Of a stretch of 64,000 nucleotides of DNA, positions 33,453 through 41,944 are shown in pieces. The notes below the pieces were generated by a model, which was not told the origin of the DNA, ran no database searches, and saw nothing but the letters and a program-made list of their open reading frames with translations. The position numbers were made by a program, and so were the translations under genes. The stretch covers positions 2,294,001 to 2,358,000 of the forward strand of contig NZ_CP092104.1 of NCBI RefSeq assembly GCF_016918765.2, written 5' to 3'. Positions within the stretch are counted from its first letter, which is position 1, and the number at the start of each line of letters is the position of its first letter. This DNA comes from Flagellatimonas centrodinii (GTDB lineage: Bacteria; Pseudomonadota; Gammaproteobacteria; Nevskiales; Nevskiaceae).

Positions 33453-34526
33453 CTAACGGGCGGCGCTCGGTTCGCGGCGAATGCTGCCGAACGACAACTC
33501 GCCGACCTGCGCGGTCGGGGTGGTGCGCGGAAACAACCAATAACCGGCAGATTCTGACGACGGCACCACGTTGGGGAAGCGCTCGTCGCGCGGGCTGGGG
33601 CCGGCCATCGCCTTTTCCTGAATCATCGACAGGTATTGGTCGACGCCGTATTCAAGCGTGTTGCCATTGAGGACTACTTCAGAGCCGGTGGCGCGGGCGT
33701 AGGCCGCCACCCCGGGGATTTTCGAGTGTTCCGGCGCATAGGCATCGAGACTGACACCGTTTTCACTGGTGACCAGCACGCCATCGTCGGTATGGGCGAC
33801 GATGGAATGGTTGCCGAGCGTGTGCCCACGGGTGCGGATCAGGGCGACCCCTGTACCCAGCTGGACGTCGTCGTCGAGCAGGATCACCTTGTCGGCCGGC
33901 ACCCCGTCGATGCCCCCGGGGCAATACCACTGCGCCTGCCAGGGCACCAGCGCCTGCGCCGATTCCCATTCCTCGCGCATGACCAACAGCTTGGCGTTGG
34001 GGAACAGGGCGGGCTGCCCGTGGGCACCGAGCCAGCGGGTCACGTTCTGGGTGTGCAGGTGGTCGTAGGTGATGTAGTCGATGTCTTCGGGTCTCAGGCC
34101 GACCTCGTCCAGGGCCGACAGCACCGTGCGGGTCATGCGGAAGACCAGCTTCTCGCCCAGTGCAGCGAACGGTCCCATCGACCGGTCGAGCCGCTGGAAG
34201 AAGGGTGTGGCCCGTTGGTGCTCCCAGTCGGAAGGGCTCGCCAGGAGGGTTTTCATGCCCTCGGCGGTGTCGAACTGGATCACGAACAATCGATTGCACA
34301 GGTGGATGAACGGCGGCAGCGTGCCGAAGCCGTTGAGATAGCCGTAGCGCGAAGGGTAGGGCACGCGCACCAGCTCCAGCGTGCGGTAGGCGCTGACCGT
34401 CCCGCCCGCGGTGAAGTCGCGCCGGAAGTCCTTGGCGGCTTCGCGCAGATTGTCGATGGCGACCTGGGGACGTGCGGTATCGCGTGCGCCGTCAAAGTGT
34501 CGGAGGGTATGAAAGCCCGGCATCAT
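33453..34526 (-). CDS. MBL-fold hydrolase-like protein with a degenerate metal motif
   Basis: This is a 357-residue protein with the beta-lactamase-fold layout ('DIDYITYDHLHTQNVTRW', 'LIRTRGHTLGNHS', 'GVLVTSENGVSLDAY'). The usual HXHXDH is replaced by DHLHTQN at 155-161: the aspartate and third histidine positions are Q and N. H235 in RGHTLGNHS is kept. It may bind one metal, use another arrangement, or be catalytically altered. The first of two ATGs at 34526 was chosen; the upstream frame overlaps the YceI gene. No substrate is suggested by the neighbours. Confidence 0.72.
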   Translation of the reverse strand: MMPGFHTLRHFDGARDTARPQVAIDNLREAAKDFRRDFTAGGTVSAYRTLELVRVPYPSRYGYLNGFGTLPPFIHLCNRLFVIQFDTAEGMKTLLASPSDWEHQRATPFFQRLDRSMGPFAALGEKLVFRMTRTVLSALDEVGLRPEDIDYITYDHLHTQNVTRWLGAHGQPALFPNAKLLVMREEWESAQALVPWQAQWYCPGGIDGVPADKVILLDDDVQLGTGVALIRTRGHTLGNHSIVAHTDDGVLVTSENGVSLDAYAPEHSKIPGVAAYARATGSEVVLNGNTLEYGVDQYLSMIQEKAMAGPSPRDERFPNVVPSSESAGYWLFPRTTPTAQVGELSFGSIRREPSAAR

Positions 34527-34581
34527 CGGTTTCACATGTAAGCGGGAGTTGATGATATCGCAGCCCCGAGGCGGCCCAGCC

Positions 34582-35268
34582 TCAGCGCCGTGCGACCAAG
34601 TCGAAGCGGATCGCCACACCATCCTGGACCGCCAACAGCCCACCGAAAATGGCGAAGGGGGTGATGCCGAAGTCGCGTTGATGGATGACCAGTTGGCCCT
34701 GTGCGCGGATCTCGGTGTCACTTCGGAGTACCGTCATCATGACCGGCTGAACGCGGGTGACGCCGTGCAGTTGGATGGCCACATCGGCGATCAGCACTGG
34801 CCAGTCGCCGCGGACCTGCCGCGACTGTAGCGTCAACACGGGCCACGTGTCGGTGTCCAGGCTCTTGCGCAGATTGCGTAGCGTCCCCGCCCGGTCGGTT
34901 TCGCTGCGGGGTCGGTCGATGAAGCTGCCGCCGGTGTCCGCCAGCAGCGACGGCACGTCGACCACCAGGCTGTCGAGCCGCAGCCCGACCGCGAAGGCCG
35001 CGTCGGCCACCTTGTCCGACGGCATCTCGACATGGCCGCTCAGTGTCGGCGCCGTGAATACGTGGTTGTGGCCGGCGCGAGCGGCGGGCCCATCGCGAAA
35101 AACGTAGATGCGCAGGTCCGAGGCACTTGGGTCGAGGATGTAGACGTGGTTGCCCGGTGGCGCCACCGGCAGGGTCGCCGGGCCGGCAGGTGTCTGCGGC
35201 TGTGGCGCCGGTGCCTGGCAGGCACCCAGCAGGACCAGGGCCAGCAGCCCACTCAGCAGTCGATACAT
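34582..35268 (-). CDS. YceI-family lipoprotein
   Basis: This is a 228-residue protein with a lipoprotein signal peptide; the lipobox LLGAC puts the acylated cysteine at 17. A Pro/Ala/Gln-rich linker follows, then a lipocalin-like YceI domain ('HVYILDPSASDLRIYVFRDG', 'VMMTVLRSDTEIRAQGQLVI', 'HQRDFGITPF'). YceI proteins bind polyisoprenoid or other lipids in the periplasm. The ATG at 35268 starts the signal peptide. It diverges from fliC but there is no reason to link them. Confidence 0.82.
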   Translation of the reverse strand: MYRLLSGLLALVLLGACQAPAPQPQTPAGPATLPVAPPGNHVYILDPSASDLRIYVFRDGPAARAGHNHVFTAPTLSGHVEMPSDKVADAAFAVGLRLDSLVVDVPSLLADTGGSFIDRPRSETDRAGTLRNLRKSLDTDTWPVLTLQSRQVRGDWPVLIADVAIQLHGVTRVQPVMMTVLRSDTEIRAQGQLVIHQRDFGITPFAIFGGLLAVQDGVAIRFDLVARR

Positions 35269-35470
35269 GGGGCCACCTCGATGCAGGAATGGGCCCGCGA
35301 TTGTGTCCGACTTTCCCGTTTCCTGCCCGGCGGTAGTCCGACCCCGATGAGCGGTGTCCCCAGGGGCACAAGAAGCGGCCACCGCAGCCGAAACAGGGTC
35401 TGACCGCAATCGAACCCGAGCGCGGCGGACATTCACCCCGGTCGAGCCGGGGGCAACCCGGAGATGGACC

Positions 35471-36607
35471 ATGCAAGTCATCAACACCAACGTCATGTCC
35501 CTGAACTCGCAGCGCAACCTGTCGAAGTCCAGCGAGACCCTTTCCACTTCACTGCAGCGCCTGTCCTCGGGCCTGCGCATCAACAGCGCCAAGGACGATG
35601 CCGCCGGCCTCGCCATTTCGCAGCGCTTCACCACCCAGATTCGCGGGATGGATCAGGCCTCGCGGAATGCCAACGACGCCATCAGCCTCACGCAGACGGC
35701 CGAAGGGGCCTTGGTGGAAGTCTCCAACAACCTTCAGCGCATCCGCGAGCTGGCGGTGCAGTCGCGCAACGCCACCAACAGCGCCACTGACCGCGCCGCC
35801 CTCAATGCGGAAGCCCAGCAGCTGCTGTCGGAAGTGAACCGTGTCGCCGAACAGACCAGCTTCAACGGTGTGAAGCTGCTGGATGGCAGCTTCTCCAACC
35901 AGAGCTTCCAGATCGGCGCAGATGTCGGCCAGACCATCGATGTGTCGAACATCGTCGATGCGACGACCGCCAACCTCGGCACCTACGGTCGGGCCTCGGT
36001 CACCTCGGCGGCTTCGACTGGTTTTGCCAATGCGATCGCCGCCGGCGGTGTCACCATCAACGGCGTCGACATTGGCGCCATCGGTGCAGCCGCATCGGCC
36101 ACCGATCGCGCTGAGCAGCTGATGACGGCGATCAACGAGACCTCGGGCCAGTCCGGTGTCTATGCGATCAAGGACACCGCCAGCACCATCACCCTGGTCT
36201 CCGCGACTGACGATATCGCCATCGCCGGAGCGCATGTGGCCTTCACCGCCGACACCGGCCTGACTGCTGCGACCACCAACCGCGTCACCACCACCGGCAT
36301 CTCCACCGTCGATATCTCGTCGGTGGGTGGCGCCGACACGGCGATGCAGGCCATGGATGCGGCACTGGCGCAGGTGAACTCGGCCCGTGCCGACCTCGGC
36401 GCGCTGCAGAACCGCTTCGGTTCGGTGGTCAGCAACCTGCAGACCACCAGTGAGAACCTGTCGGCCTCACGCAGCCGCATCATGGACACCGACTTCGCCA
36501 AGGAAACCGCCAACCTGACCCGCGCGCAGATTCTGCAGCAGGCCGGCACGGCGATGCTGGCTCAGGCGAACTCGGCGCCGCAGGCCGTGCTGTCCCTGCT
36601 CCGCTAA
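35471..36607 (+). CDS. fliC: Flagellin
   Basis: This is the filament subunit. The 378 residues have the conserved D0/D1 ends: MQVINTNVMSLNSQRNL at the N-terminus with 'LSSGLRINSAKDDAAGLAI', and C-terminal 'IMDTDFAKETANLTRAQI' ending SVLSLLR-like (AVLSLLR). The middle is a short variable Thr/Ala/Val-rich region. It is the only flagellin in this window. In the 202-bp upstream gap I could not find a convincing sigma-28 or sigma-54 promoter. A hairpin lies after the stop. Confidence 0.97.
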   Translation: MQVINTNVMSLNSQRNLSKSSETLSTSLQRLSSGLRINSAKDDAAGLAISQRFTTQIRGMDQASRNANDAISLTQTAEGALVEVSNNLQRIRELAVQSRNATNSATDRAALNAEAQQLLSEVNRVAEQTSFNGVKLLDGSFSNQSFQIGADVGQTIDVSNIVDATTANLGTYGRASVTSAASTGFANAIAAGGVTINGVDIGAIGAAASATDRAEQLMTAINETSGQSGVYAIKDTASTITLVSATDDIAIAGAHVAFTADTGLTAATTNRVTTTGISTVDISSVGGADTAMQAMDAALAQVNSARADLGALQNRFGSVVSNLQTTSENLSASRSRIMDTDFAKETANLTRAQILQQAGTAMLAQANSAPQAVLSLLR

Positions 36608-36623
36608 CGGCGCAGGGGTTCTG

Positions 36624-36649
36624 GGGGCGGCGGTGAATACCGCCGCCCC
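36624..36649 (+). terminator. Hairpin after fliC
   Basis: GGGGCGGCGGT, loop GAAT, ACCGCCGCCCC: a perfect 11-bp stem 16 bp after the fliC stop. The following bases are only mildly T-rich, so it may attenuate rather than end transcription into flaG and fliD, and may stabilise the fliC mRNA. Confidence 0.5.
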
Positions 36650-36669
36650 TCTGCCCCGGGAGGTGTCAC

Positions 36670-37038
36670 ATGGACCCCATCCCTGATCTGACGGTTTGGT
36701 TGAATCACGTCTTCCCGCCGCCCGAGGCCACGCGCCCGCGGGCGGTATCGGCGTTGTCGGGTGACGCGTCGGGGATGGTGCCCCACCGGACCGCAGCACA
36801 GACCGAAGCCGACAACCGGTCGGCAGCGACAGAGGCCCGCTGGGTGGTCGAGGCGGCCAACACGAGCCTGGCCGAGCGCAACATTGGTCTCAGGTTCGTA
36901 CAAGACGAGGCGATTGGTCATCACGTCATGCAACTCATTGACGAGGCCACTGGCGATGTGCTCCGGCAGATTCCCAGTGAGGAGGCAGTGCGCCTTGCTC
37001 GTGCGTTGACCGGTCTGCTGGTCAACGGCAATGCCTAG
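36670..37038 (+). CDS. flaG: FlaG family flagellar protein
   Basis: This is a 122-residue soluble protein. The C-terminal half 'LRFVQDEAIGHHVMQLIDEATGDVLRQIPSEEAVRLARAL' is the FlaG domain; the N-terminal half is variable. FlaG affects filament length in polar flagella, and the gene sits between flagellin and fliD in Vibrio, Pseudomonas and others, as here. Confidence 0.88.
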   Translation: MDPIPDLTVWLNHVFPPPEATRPRAVSALSGDASGMVPHRTAAQTEADNRSAATEARWVVEAANTSLAERNIGLRFVQDEAIGHHVMQLIDEATGDVLRQIPSEEAVRLARALTGLLVNGNA

Positions 37039-37071
37039 GGTCGGATAACAGGCTTTTGACAGGAGATTTCC

Positions 37072-38427
37072 ATGCCCGGCTTTACCATTAGCGGCATCGG
37101 CAGCGGGCTCGATATCAACAGTATCGTCAGCCAACTCGTGGCTGCCGACCGGGCCGGTGCCGACGGCCGCATCAGCCGCACCGTCAACACCGCCAATGCG
37201 CAGTTGTCGGCGCTCGGCACGTTCCGCGCTGCCTCCGATGCGCTGCGCAAGCAGGTGACCTCGTTGCAGAGCAGCTCGCTGACGGCCTGGAAGGCCAGTG
37301 TGCCTGAGGGGGCCAGTTTCTCCGCCACCGCTGCCAGCGGTGCGCAATCGGGGACTTATTCGATAACCGTGGAACAGCAGGCGCGTGCGCACGTCCTGCG
37401 TAGCGATCCGTACGCCAGCGTCAATACCGAAGTGGGTGAGGGTAGTCTGCAGATCTTTGTCGGCGACGCGTCCTTTTCGGTCGACATCGGTAGCGATCAG
37501 CGCGGCCTGTCCGATATCGCCGCCGCCATCAATTCTGCCAGCGAAAACCCTGGCGTAAATGCGCGGGTGGTCATGGCTGATGATGGTGCCCATCTGATTC
37601 TCAGCAGTCGCAGTGCCGGCAGCGACAATGCCCTGCGGGTGCTCAGCAGTGGCGGCGATGGTGGCCTGGCCGCCCTCGACTATGACCCCGGCAACAGCGT
37701 TGCACTGACCGAAACCCAGCAAGCGCTGGACGCACGTTTGCTGGTCGACGGGCTGCAGGTGACACGCGGCAGCAACACCATTTCGGATGTCATTCCCGGC
37801 GTTACGCTCAACATCAGCGGGCAGGAGCCGGGCGTCTCACGACAGCTCACCGTCGCGGCGGATCTCGATGCCACCGTCGCGCGCATCAACAGCATGGTGA
37901 GCAGTTACAACGCCACCATCGCTACGGCCCGACAGGCCACCCGCTATGACGCTGCCACCAAGACAGCCGGGGTGCTGCAGGGCGATGCCACGCTGCGTGG
38001 CGCTGCTTCGTCATTGCGGGGCGCGGTCAACAGCTCGATGAGCGGCGGGGCCTATGCGGTGATGACCGATATCGGCATCAAGACTGCGACCGACGGTACG
38101 CTCAGTATCGATACCGCCACCCTGCGCAGCGCCCTCGAGAGCAGCCCGGAGGGTGTGGCACGACTGTTGACCGGCTCCGGCGGGCTGACTGAACGCATCG
38201 ATGGCGTGCTCGATGAGTATCTCGGCAGCGACGGCCGCATTACCAGCAAAACCGATGGTCTCAACGCCCGCCTGAAATTCGCCGCACAACAGCAGCAGCA
38301 ACTCGACCGCCGCATGGAGATGGTTCAGGCCCGCTACCAGGCCCAGTTCAGCGCGCTGGATACGCTGGTCGGCCAGATGAGCTCGACCAGCGACTACCTG
38401 GCGGCCCAGCTGTCACGTCTGGGTTAA
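37072..38427 (+). CDS. fliD: Flagellar filament cap protein FliD
   Basis: This 451-residue protein (HAP2) caps the growing filament and folds flagellin. It opens with 'MPGFTISGIGSGLDINSIV', the FliD signature, and ends with 'ALDTLVGQMSSTSDYLAAQLSRL', the coiled D0 part. A central 'ARHVLRSDPYAS'-like region holds the variable domain. An AGGAG site lies upstream. It is exported by the flagellar type III system, so it has no signal peptide. Confidence 0.95.
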   Translation: MPGFTISGIGSGLDINSIVSQLVAADRAGADGRISRTVNTANAQLSALGTFRAASDALRKQVTSLQSSSLTAWKASVPEGASFSATAASGAQSGTYSITVEQQARAHVLRSDPYASVNTEVGEGSLQIFVGDASFSVDIGSDQRGLSDIAAAINSASENPGVNARVVMADDGAHLILSSRSAGSDNALRVLSSGGDGGLAALDYDPGNSVALTETQQALDARLLVDGLQVTRGSNTISDVIPGVTLNISGQEPGVSRQLTVAADLDATVARINSMVSSYNATIATARQATRYDAATKTAGVLQGDATLRGAASSLRGAVNSSMSGGAYAVMTDIGIKTATDGTLSIDTATLRSALESSPEGVARLLTGSGGLTERIDGVLDEYLGSDGRITSKTDGLNARLKFAAQQQQQLDRRMEMVQARYQAQFSALDTLVGQMSSTSDYLAAQLSRLG

Positions 38428-38478
38428 GTTTGAATGACCATGGCCGATACGCCGTCAACGACACAAGGAGAACACCGC

Positions 38479-38877
38479 ATGTACGCCTCCGCCCCGTTGG
38501 CTGCTTTTCAGGGAGCCGGACCGCTGGCCGGAATCGACCAGGCTTCACCACATCAGCAGATCGAACTGCTGCTGGGCGGGCTGCTGACCCGCCTCGCCCG
38601 GATGCGGGGGGCCATACGGAGCCGACATCGCCCGGCGCGCACTGACGCGGCCAACGCGGCGCTGGGTATCCTGGCCTATCTGCGGACCATCCTTGATCCG
38701 GCCGCCGACCCCCGCTTCGTCGGTTCGCTACGTGACCTTTACCGGTACTGTGAGGCACGGCTTCTGGAGGCCAGCCAGGCCGACGATGAGTCCGCGGTGG
38801 AAGAGGTGATTCTGCTCATCACCGAGATCAAATCGGCCTGGGACGCCATCGCCCCGCACCGTGCTGCGGTGGCCTGA
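38479..38877 (+). CDS. fliS: Flagellin export chaperone FliS
   Basis: This is a 132-residue helical protein that binds the flagellin C-terminus before export. 'SPHQQIELLLGGLLTRLARMRGAI' and 'LAYLRTILDP' match FliS. The ATG at 38479 has AAGGAG at the right spacing and gives the typical 'MYASAP..' start, so it is preferred to the ATG at 38434. The next gene begins two bases after the stop. Confidence 0.9.
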   Translation: MYASAPLAAFQGAGPLAGIDQASPHQQIELLLGGLLTRLARMRGAIRSRHRPARTDAANAALGILAYLRTILDPAADPRFVGSLRDLYRYCEARLLEASQADDESAVEEVILLITEIKSAWDAIAPHRAAVA

Positions 38878-38878
38878 G

Positions 38879-39187
38879 ATGGATGCGCCCTCCGCGCTGG
38901 TGAGTCTGCAGGCCGCTGTCGCCGCGCTGGAAGCCGCCGCCACCAACGAAGACTGGGCGGCAGTCGGGGAGCAGTTGGCTCGCCAGCGACGCTTTCTCGA
39001 GCGTTGGCTGCCGAGCTGTCAACAGCTGACGGCGGTCGAGCGGGCCGGACTCAATGACATCCTTGATCGTTATCTGCGGCTGACCGGTGAGCTCGATGTG
39101 GCGCGTGAACGTGCACGTATCGCGATGCAGTCGCCGCCCCCGATACCGCCGATGACGCGTGCCGCACGCGCCTACCTGGAAGCTTAG
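38879..39187 (+). CDS. FliT-like small flagellar protein
   Basis: This is a 102-residue, probably all-helical protein. Its position right after fliS (1-bp gap) and its size fit FliT, the FliD export chaperone. Sequence similarity to FliT is not something I can demonstrate; the call rests mostly on context. Confidence 0.6.
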   Translation: MDAPSALVSLQAAVAALEAAATNEDWAAVGEQLARQRRFLERWLPSCQQLTAVERAGLNDILDRYLRLTGELDVARERARIAMQSPPPIPPMTRAARAYLEA

Positions 39188-39192
39188 AGGCC

Positions 39193-39726
39193 ATGCTGAT
39201 GGATGGAATCCATTGCCAGTTTATCGCGCCAGCGCTGTGGGAACCGGGGCCGGGCCCGGTGGATCGACCCCAGCTTGCCCTGAGTCGACTGATCGGTCTG
39301 GAGGCGCTGCAGGCTGAACGCCCCTCGCTGGCGGAGGGCCACGAAAGTACCCCGGAGTCACGAATGCAGGCACAGCTCGACCTGGTGCTTGATGCCCTGC
39401 GCGACCTGCAGGTGCAGCTGCGGCCGCTGCCGCCAGCCCGAACCGTGGCGCTGACCCCGGAATCGGTGTCGGTGGACGGTCTCGAGATGCCTTCGGGGCC
39501 GGGTTGGTTGGCATTGTGGCTGGACAGCCGGATGCCGCAGCCGGTCTGGTTGCCGGTGACTGCGCGGGGTGACGGGCCGGCAATGCTCAACGTGGCGGAC
39601 GGGCCGCTGTCGGCGGCAGTTGACCATCTGGTGTTTCGACTGCATCGTCGGGCGGTGGCGCGCAGTCGCCGCGAGCAGGGCAGCGATTCGCTGCCGACCG
39701 AGAACGAACGAGGAGATGCGGCCTGA
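39193..39726 (+). CDS. Flagellar-locus protein, possibly PilZ-like
   Basis: This is a 177-residue protein. Similar positions in related flagellar loci hold PilZ-domain (c-di-GMP-binding) genes, and the second half 'TPESVSVDGLEMPSGPGWLALWL' followed by 'MPQPVWLPVTARGDGPAMLNVA' looks like a PilZ barrel. The RXXXR part of the PilZ motif is not clear at the N-terminus, so binding is unproven. The stop overlaps the next ATG by one base. Confidence 0.5.
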   Translation: MLMDGIHCQFIAPALWEPGPGPVDRPQLALSRLIGLEALQAERPSLAEGHESTPESRMQAQLDLVLDALRDLQVQLRPLPPARTVALTPESVSVDGLEMPSGPGWLALWLDSRMPQPVWLPVTARGDGPAMLNVADGPLSAAVDHLVFRLHRRAVARSRREQGSDSLPTENERGDAA

Positions 39727-40382
39727 TGCCCGACAACCAGCGGCCGGTCAGAACCCTGCTGGCGGACGACCACGCCATGGTCCGTGCCGGTCTGCGACAA
39801 CTTCTGGAACAGACAGGGCTGGTGAAAATCGTGGCCGAAGCCGACGACGGTACGCCAGTGCCGGATCTGATCGCTTCGGAGAACGTCGGTCTGGCCATTC
39901 TTGATATCTCCATGCCCCGTCTCGGTGGGCTCGATCTGCTGCCGATCCTGCGCAACCGGTTCCCGCTGTTGAGGACCATGGTGTTGAGCATGCACGCCAA
40001 CGTCGAGTATGTACGGGAGGCGCTGCAGCGCGGCGCCAATGGATTTCTGCCGAAAGATGCGCCGCCCGAGGAATTGCGTACCGCACTGCGGCAGGTGACG
40101 CGAGGGGAATGCTACGTCGCCCCCTCGTTGGTTCCGGCACTGGCGGGGCTTCGTAGTCCCGCGCGCGATCCCGAGCAGCAGCGTCTGGAGACACTGCCAC
40201 CGCGGCAGCGCCAGTTGCTGGGGTTGGTGGGGCAGGGACATTCGACCCGCGAGATCGCCGTCTTGCTGGGGATCAGCGTCAAGACCGTTGAGACTCATCG
40301 GGCGCGGCTGATGCGCTCGCTGAGCCTGCGGCACAACAACGATCTGATTCGCTACGCCGCGCAGCAACGCAGCCTGCTGTGA
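39726..40382 (+). CDS. NarL/LuxR-type response regulator
   Basis: This is a 218-residue two-domain regulator. The receiver domain (about 8-125) has the acidic pair ADDH and the phospho-acceptor aspartate in 'LAILDISMPRLGGLDLL', with the lysine of 'GFLPKDAP'. The C-terminal LuxR helix-turn-helix is 'LPPRQRQLLGLVGQGHSTREIAVLLGISVKTVETHRARLM'-like (about 158-200). No histidine kinase is adjacent, so it is an orphan here. It closes the fliC-to-regulator run. Confidence 0.9.
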   Translation: MPDNQRPVRTLLADDHAMVRAGLRQLLEQTGLVKIVAEADDGTPVPDLIASENVGLAILDISMPRLGGLDLLPILRNRFPLLRTMVLSMHANVEYVREALQRGANGFLPKDAPPEELRTALRQVTRGECYVAPSLVPALAGLRSPARDPEQQRLETLPPRQRQLLGLVGQGHSTREIAVLLGISVKTVETHRARLMRSLSLRHNNDLIRYAAQQRSLL

Positions 40383-40446
40383 AAGGGCGGTAGCGGCTGG
40401 CGATTCAGGACATCCGCCGGCACCGCCATGGCGGGCATGCTGGGCG

Positions 40447-40481
40447 CAAAAAAAAGCCCACCCGGTTGCAGCCGGGCGGGC
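40447..40481 (-). terminator. Rho-independent terminator of the OmpA-family gene
   Basis: GCCCACCCGG pairs with CCGGGCGGGC around TTGCAG. On the minus strand the stem is followed by eight Ts. It also faces the convergent response-regulator gene. Confidence 0.9.
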
Positions 40482-40502
40482 TTGGTTCAGATGTCGAACC
40501 GG

Positions 40503-41807
40503 TTACATCTCGGCCGGGCGCAGCTCTACCCGGCGGTTTTCTTCGCGACCTTCTTCGGTGGTGTTGTCCATGATCGGGCGCGCTTTGCCATAGCCGACCG
40601 GAATCATCCGTTCCGGGGCGACACCACGGCCGGCGAGATACTCCTTCACCGCGATGGCACGACGTTCGGACAGCCCCAGGTTGTAGGCGTCGGTGCCGAG
40701 ATAGTCGGTGTGCCCTTCGACCTCGACATCAATCTCCGGATAGGCGATCAGGGTTTCGGCCACCTTGTTGAGGATCTCCTTGGCGTCAGCGGTCAGGCGG
40801 TCTGAGTCGAACTCGAACTTCACGCCCTTGAGGATGAACGAGTAGTTGGCGGCGCAGCCATTGGCATCAACCTCTTCGCCCGGACGCGGACGGCGACAGT
40901 CTCCGGCCAGCGCACAGCCGTTTTCCAGCACCTTGGCGCCCGCTGGGCTGTTCGGACATTCGTCGATGTCGTCCGGCAGGCCATCGCCGTCTGAATCGAT
41001 GGGGCAACCACTGCTGTTGACCTGGGCGCCCGCCGGTGTGTCGGGACACTGGTCCTGACCGTCCGGCACGCCGTCGCCGTCGGTATCGAGCTCGCAGCCG
41101 GTCTCGTTGACCTGGCTCCCGGGCGCGGAATCCGGGCACTGATCGCGGTAGTCGGGCACGCCGTCGCCGTCGGTGTCGATGGTCTCGGGGTCGGGCGGCG
41201 GCGTGTGGCCAAGCGGAATCACCAGGCCGAGGTTGTAGACGCCGTCATAAAAGTCGCTGTTGTCCTTCGGCTGAATGCCGGCCAGTGCCCGGTTGTGCGG
41301 GTCCTGACGGTACAGCGCCTCGGCACGGATGATGATCTTCGGGGTAATCTCGAACAGATAGCCGAGGCCGACATCGAGCAGGGTCGTGTCGTAGTTGGCG
41401 ATCAGGCCCGGGTGGTCTTCACCCTGACCGTGCATCACGTTGGCGCGGCCATAGAGGTTGGGGATGCTGCGCGACGGGAACAGCATCAAGCCGACGCCAA
41501 CACCCGACAGGGTAAATGTCCCGTTGTCGAGCAGTCCGGCAGCCGGATCCGGGTCCATCTGGCTGTAGCTCGCCATCAGTTCCAACGTCAGCGAGCGGGT
41601 GACCTTCTTGCCGATCGCCAGCGTTCCGCCGTAGCCGTCATCGGTGCCACGATCTTCATCAGCAAGAATGTAGCTGGCCGTCGGCGAGACGTACCAGGTG
41701 CGGCCTTTCAGCGCGCGGGTGTCGGCATCTTCTTCCTGCTGCGCGAAAGTGGGCAGTGCAAAGACGGCGCCCAACAGTGCGGCCATCAGTTTTGTTCGCA
41801 ATAACAT
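40503..41807 (-). CDS. OmpA-family outer-membrane protein with thrombospondin type-3 repeats
   Basis: This is a 434-residue protein. A signal peptide (about 1-22, ending TFAQQ) is followed by a beta-barrel of about 185 residues. Three calcium-binding TSP3-type repeats follow ('DTDGDGVPDYRDQCPDS' and relatives), then a C-terminal OmpA/Pal peptidoglycan-binding domain ('VEGHTDYLGTDAYNLGLSERRA'). It anchors the outer membrane to the cell wall. The barrel-TSP3-OmpA layout is the OprF type. Monocistronic with its own terminator, it interrupts the flagellar region. Confidence 0.92.
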   Translation of the reverse strand: MLLRTKLMAALLGAVFALPTFAQQEEDADTRALKGRTWYVSPTASYILADEDRGTDDGYGGTLAIGKKVTRSLTLELMASYSQMDPDPAAGLLDNGTFTLSGVGVGLMLFPSRSIPNLYGRANVMHGQGEDHPGLIANYDTTLLDVGLGYLFEITPKIIIRAEALYRQDPHNRALAGIQPKDNSDFYDGVYNLGLVIPLGHTPPPDPETIDTDGDGVPDYRDQCPDSAPGSQVNETGCELDTDGDGVPDGQDQCPDTPAGAQVNSSGCPIDSDGDGLPDDIDECPNSPAGAKVLENGCALAGDCRRPRPGEEVDANGCAANYSFILKGVKFEFDSDRLTADAKEILNKVAETLIAYPEIDVEVEGHTDYLGTDAYNLGLSERRAIAVKEYLAGRGVAPERMIPVGYGKARPIMDNTTEEGREENRRVELRPAEM

Positions 41808-41944
41808 GGTGCTCCCCTAGTCAGTTCCCGTATCGGTTATGGCCCGATCGGATGATGATAGCAGCGTGGCGGCGGCGTGACCGGGCGGGGCTGCACTGGC
41901 ATACTGCGCGCCCTTCGACACACCCCCCATTCCCCCGGCTCTCC

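Noticed and set aside
35269-35470. Sigma-28 or sigma-54 promoter for fliC
   Set aside because: No TAAA/GCCGATAA or GG-N10-GC pattern could be placed with correct spacing. The nearest GGCAC at about 35365 has no TTGC at the right distance.
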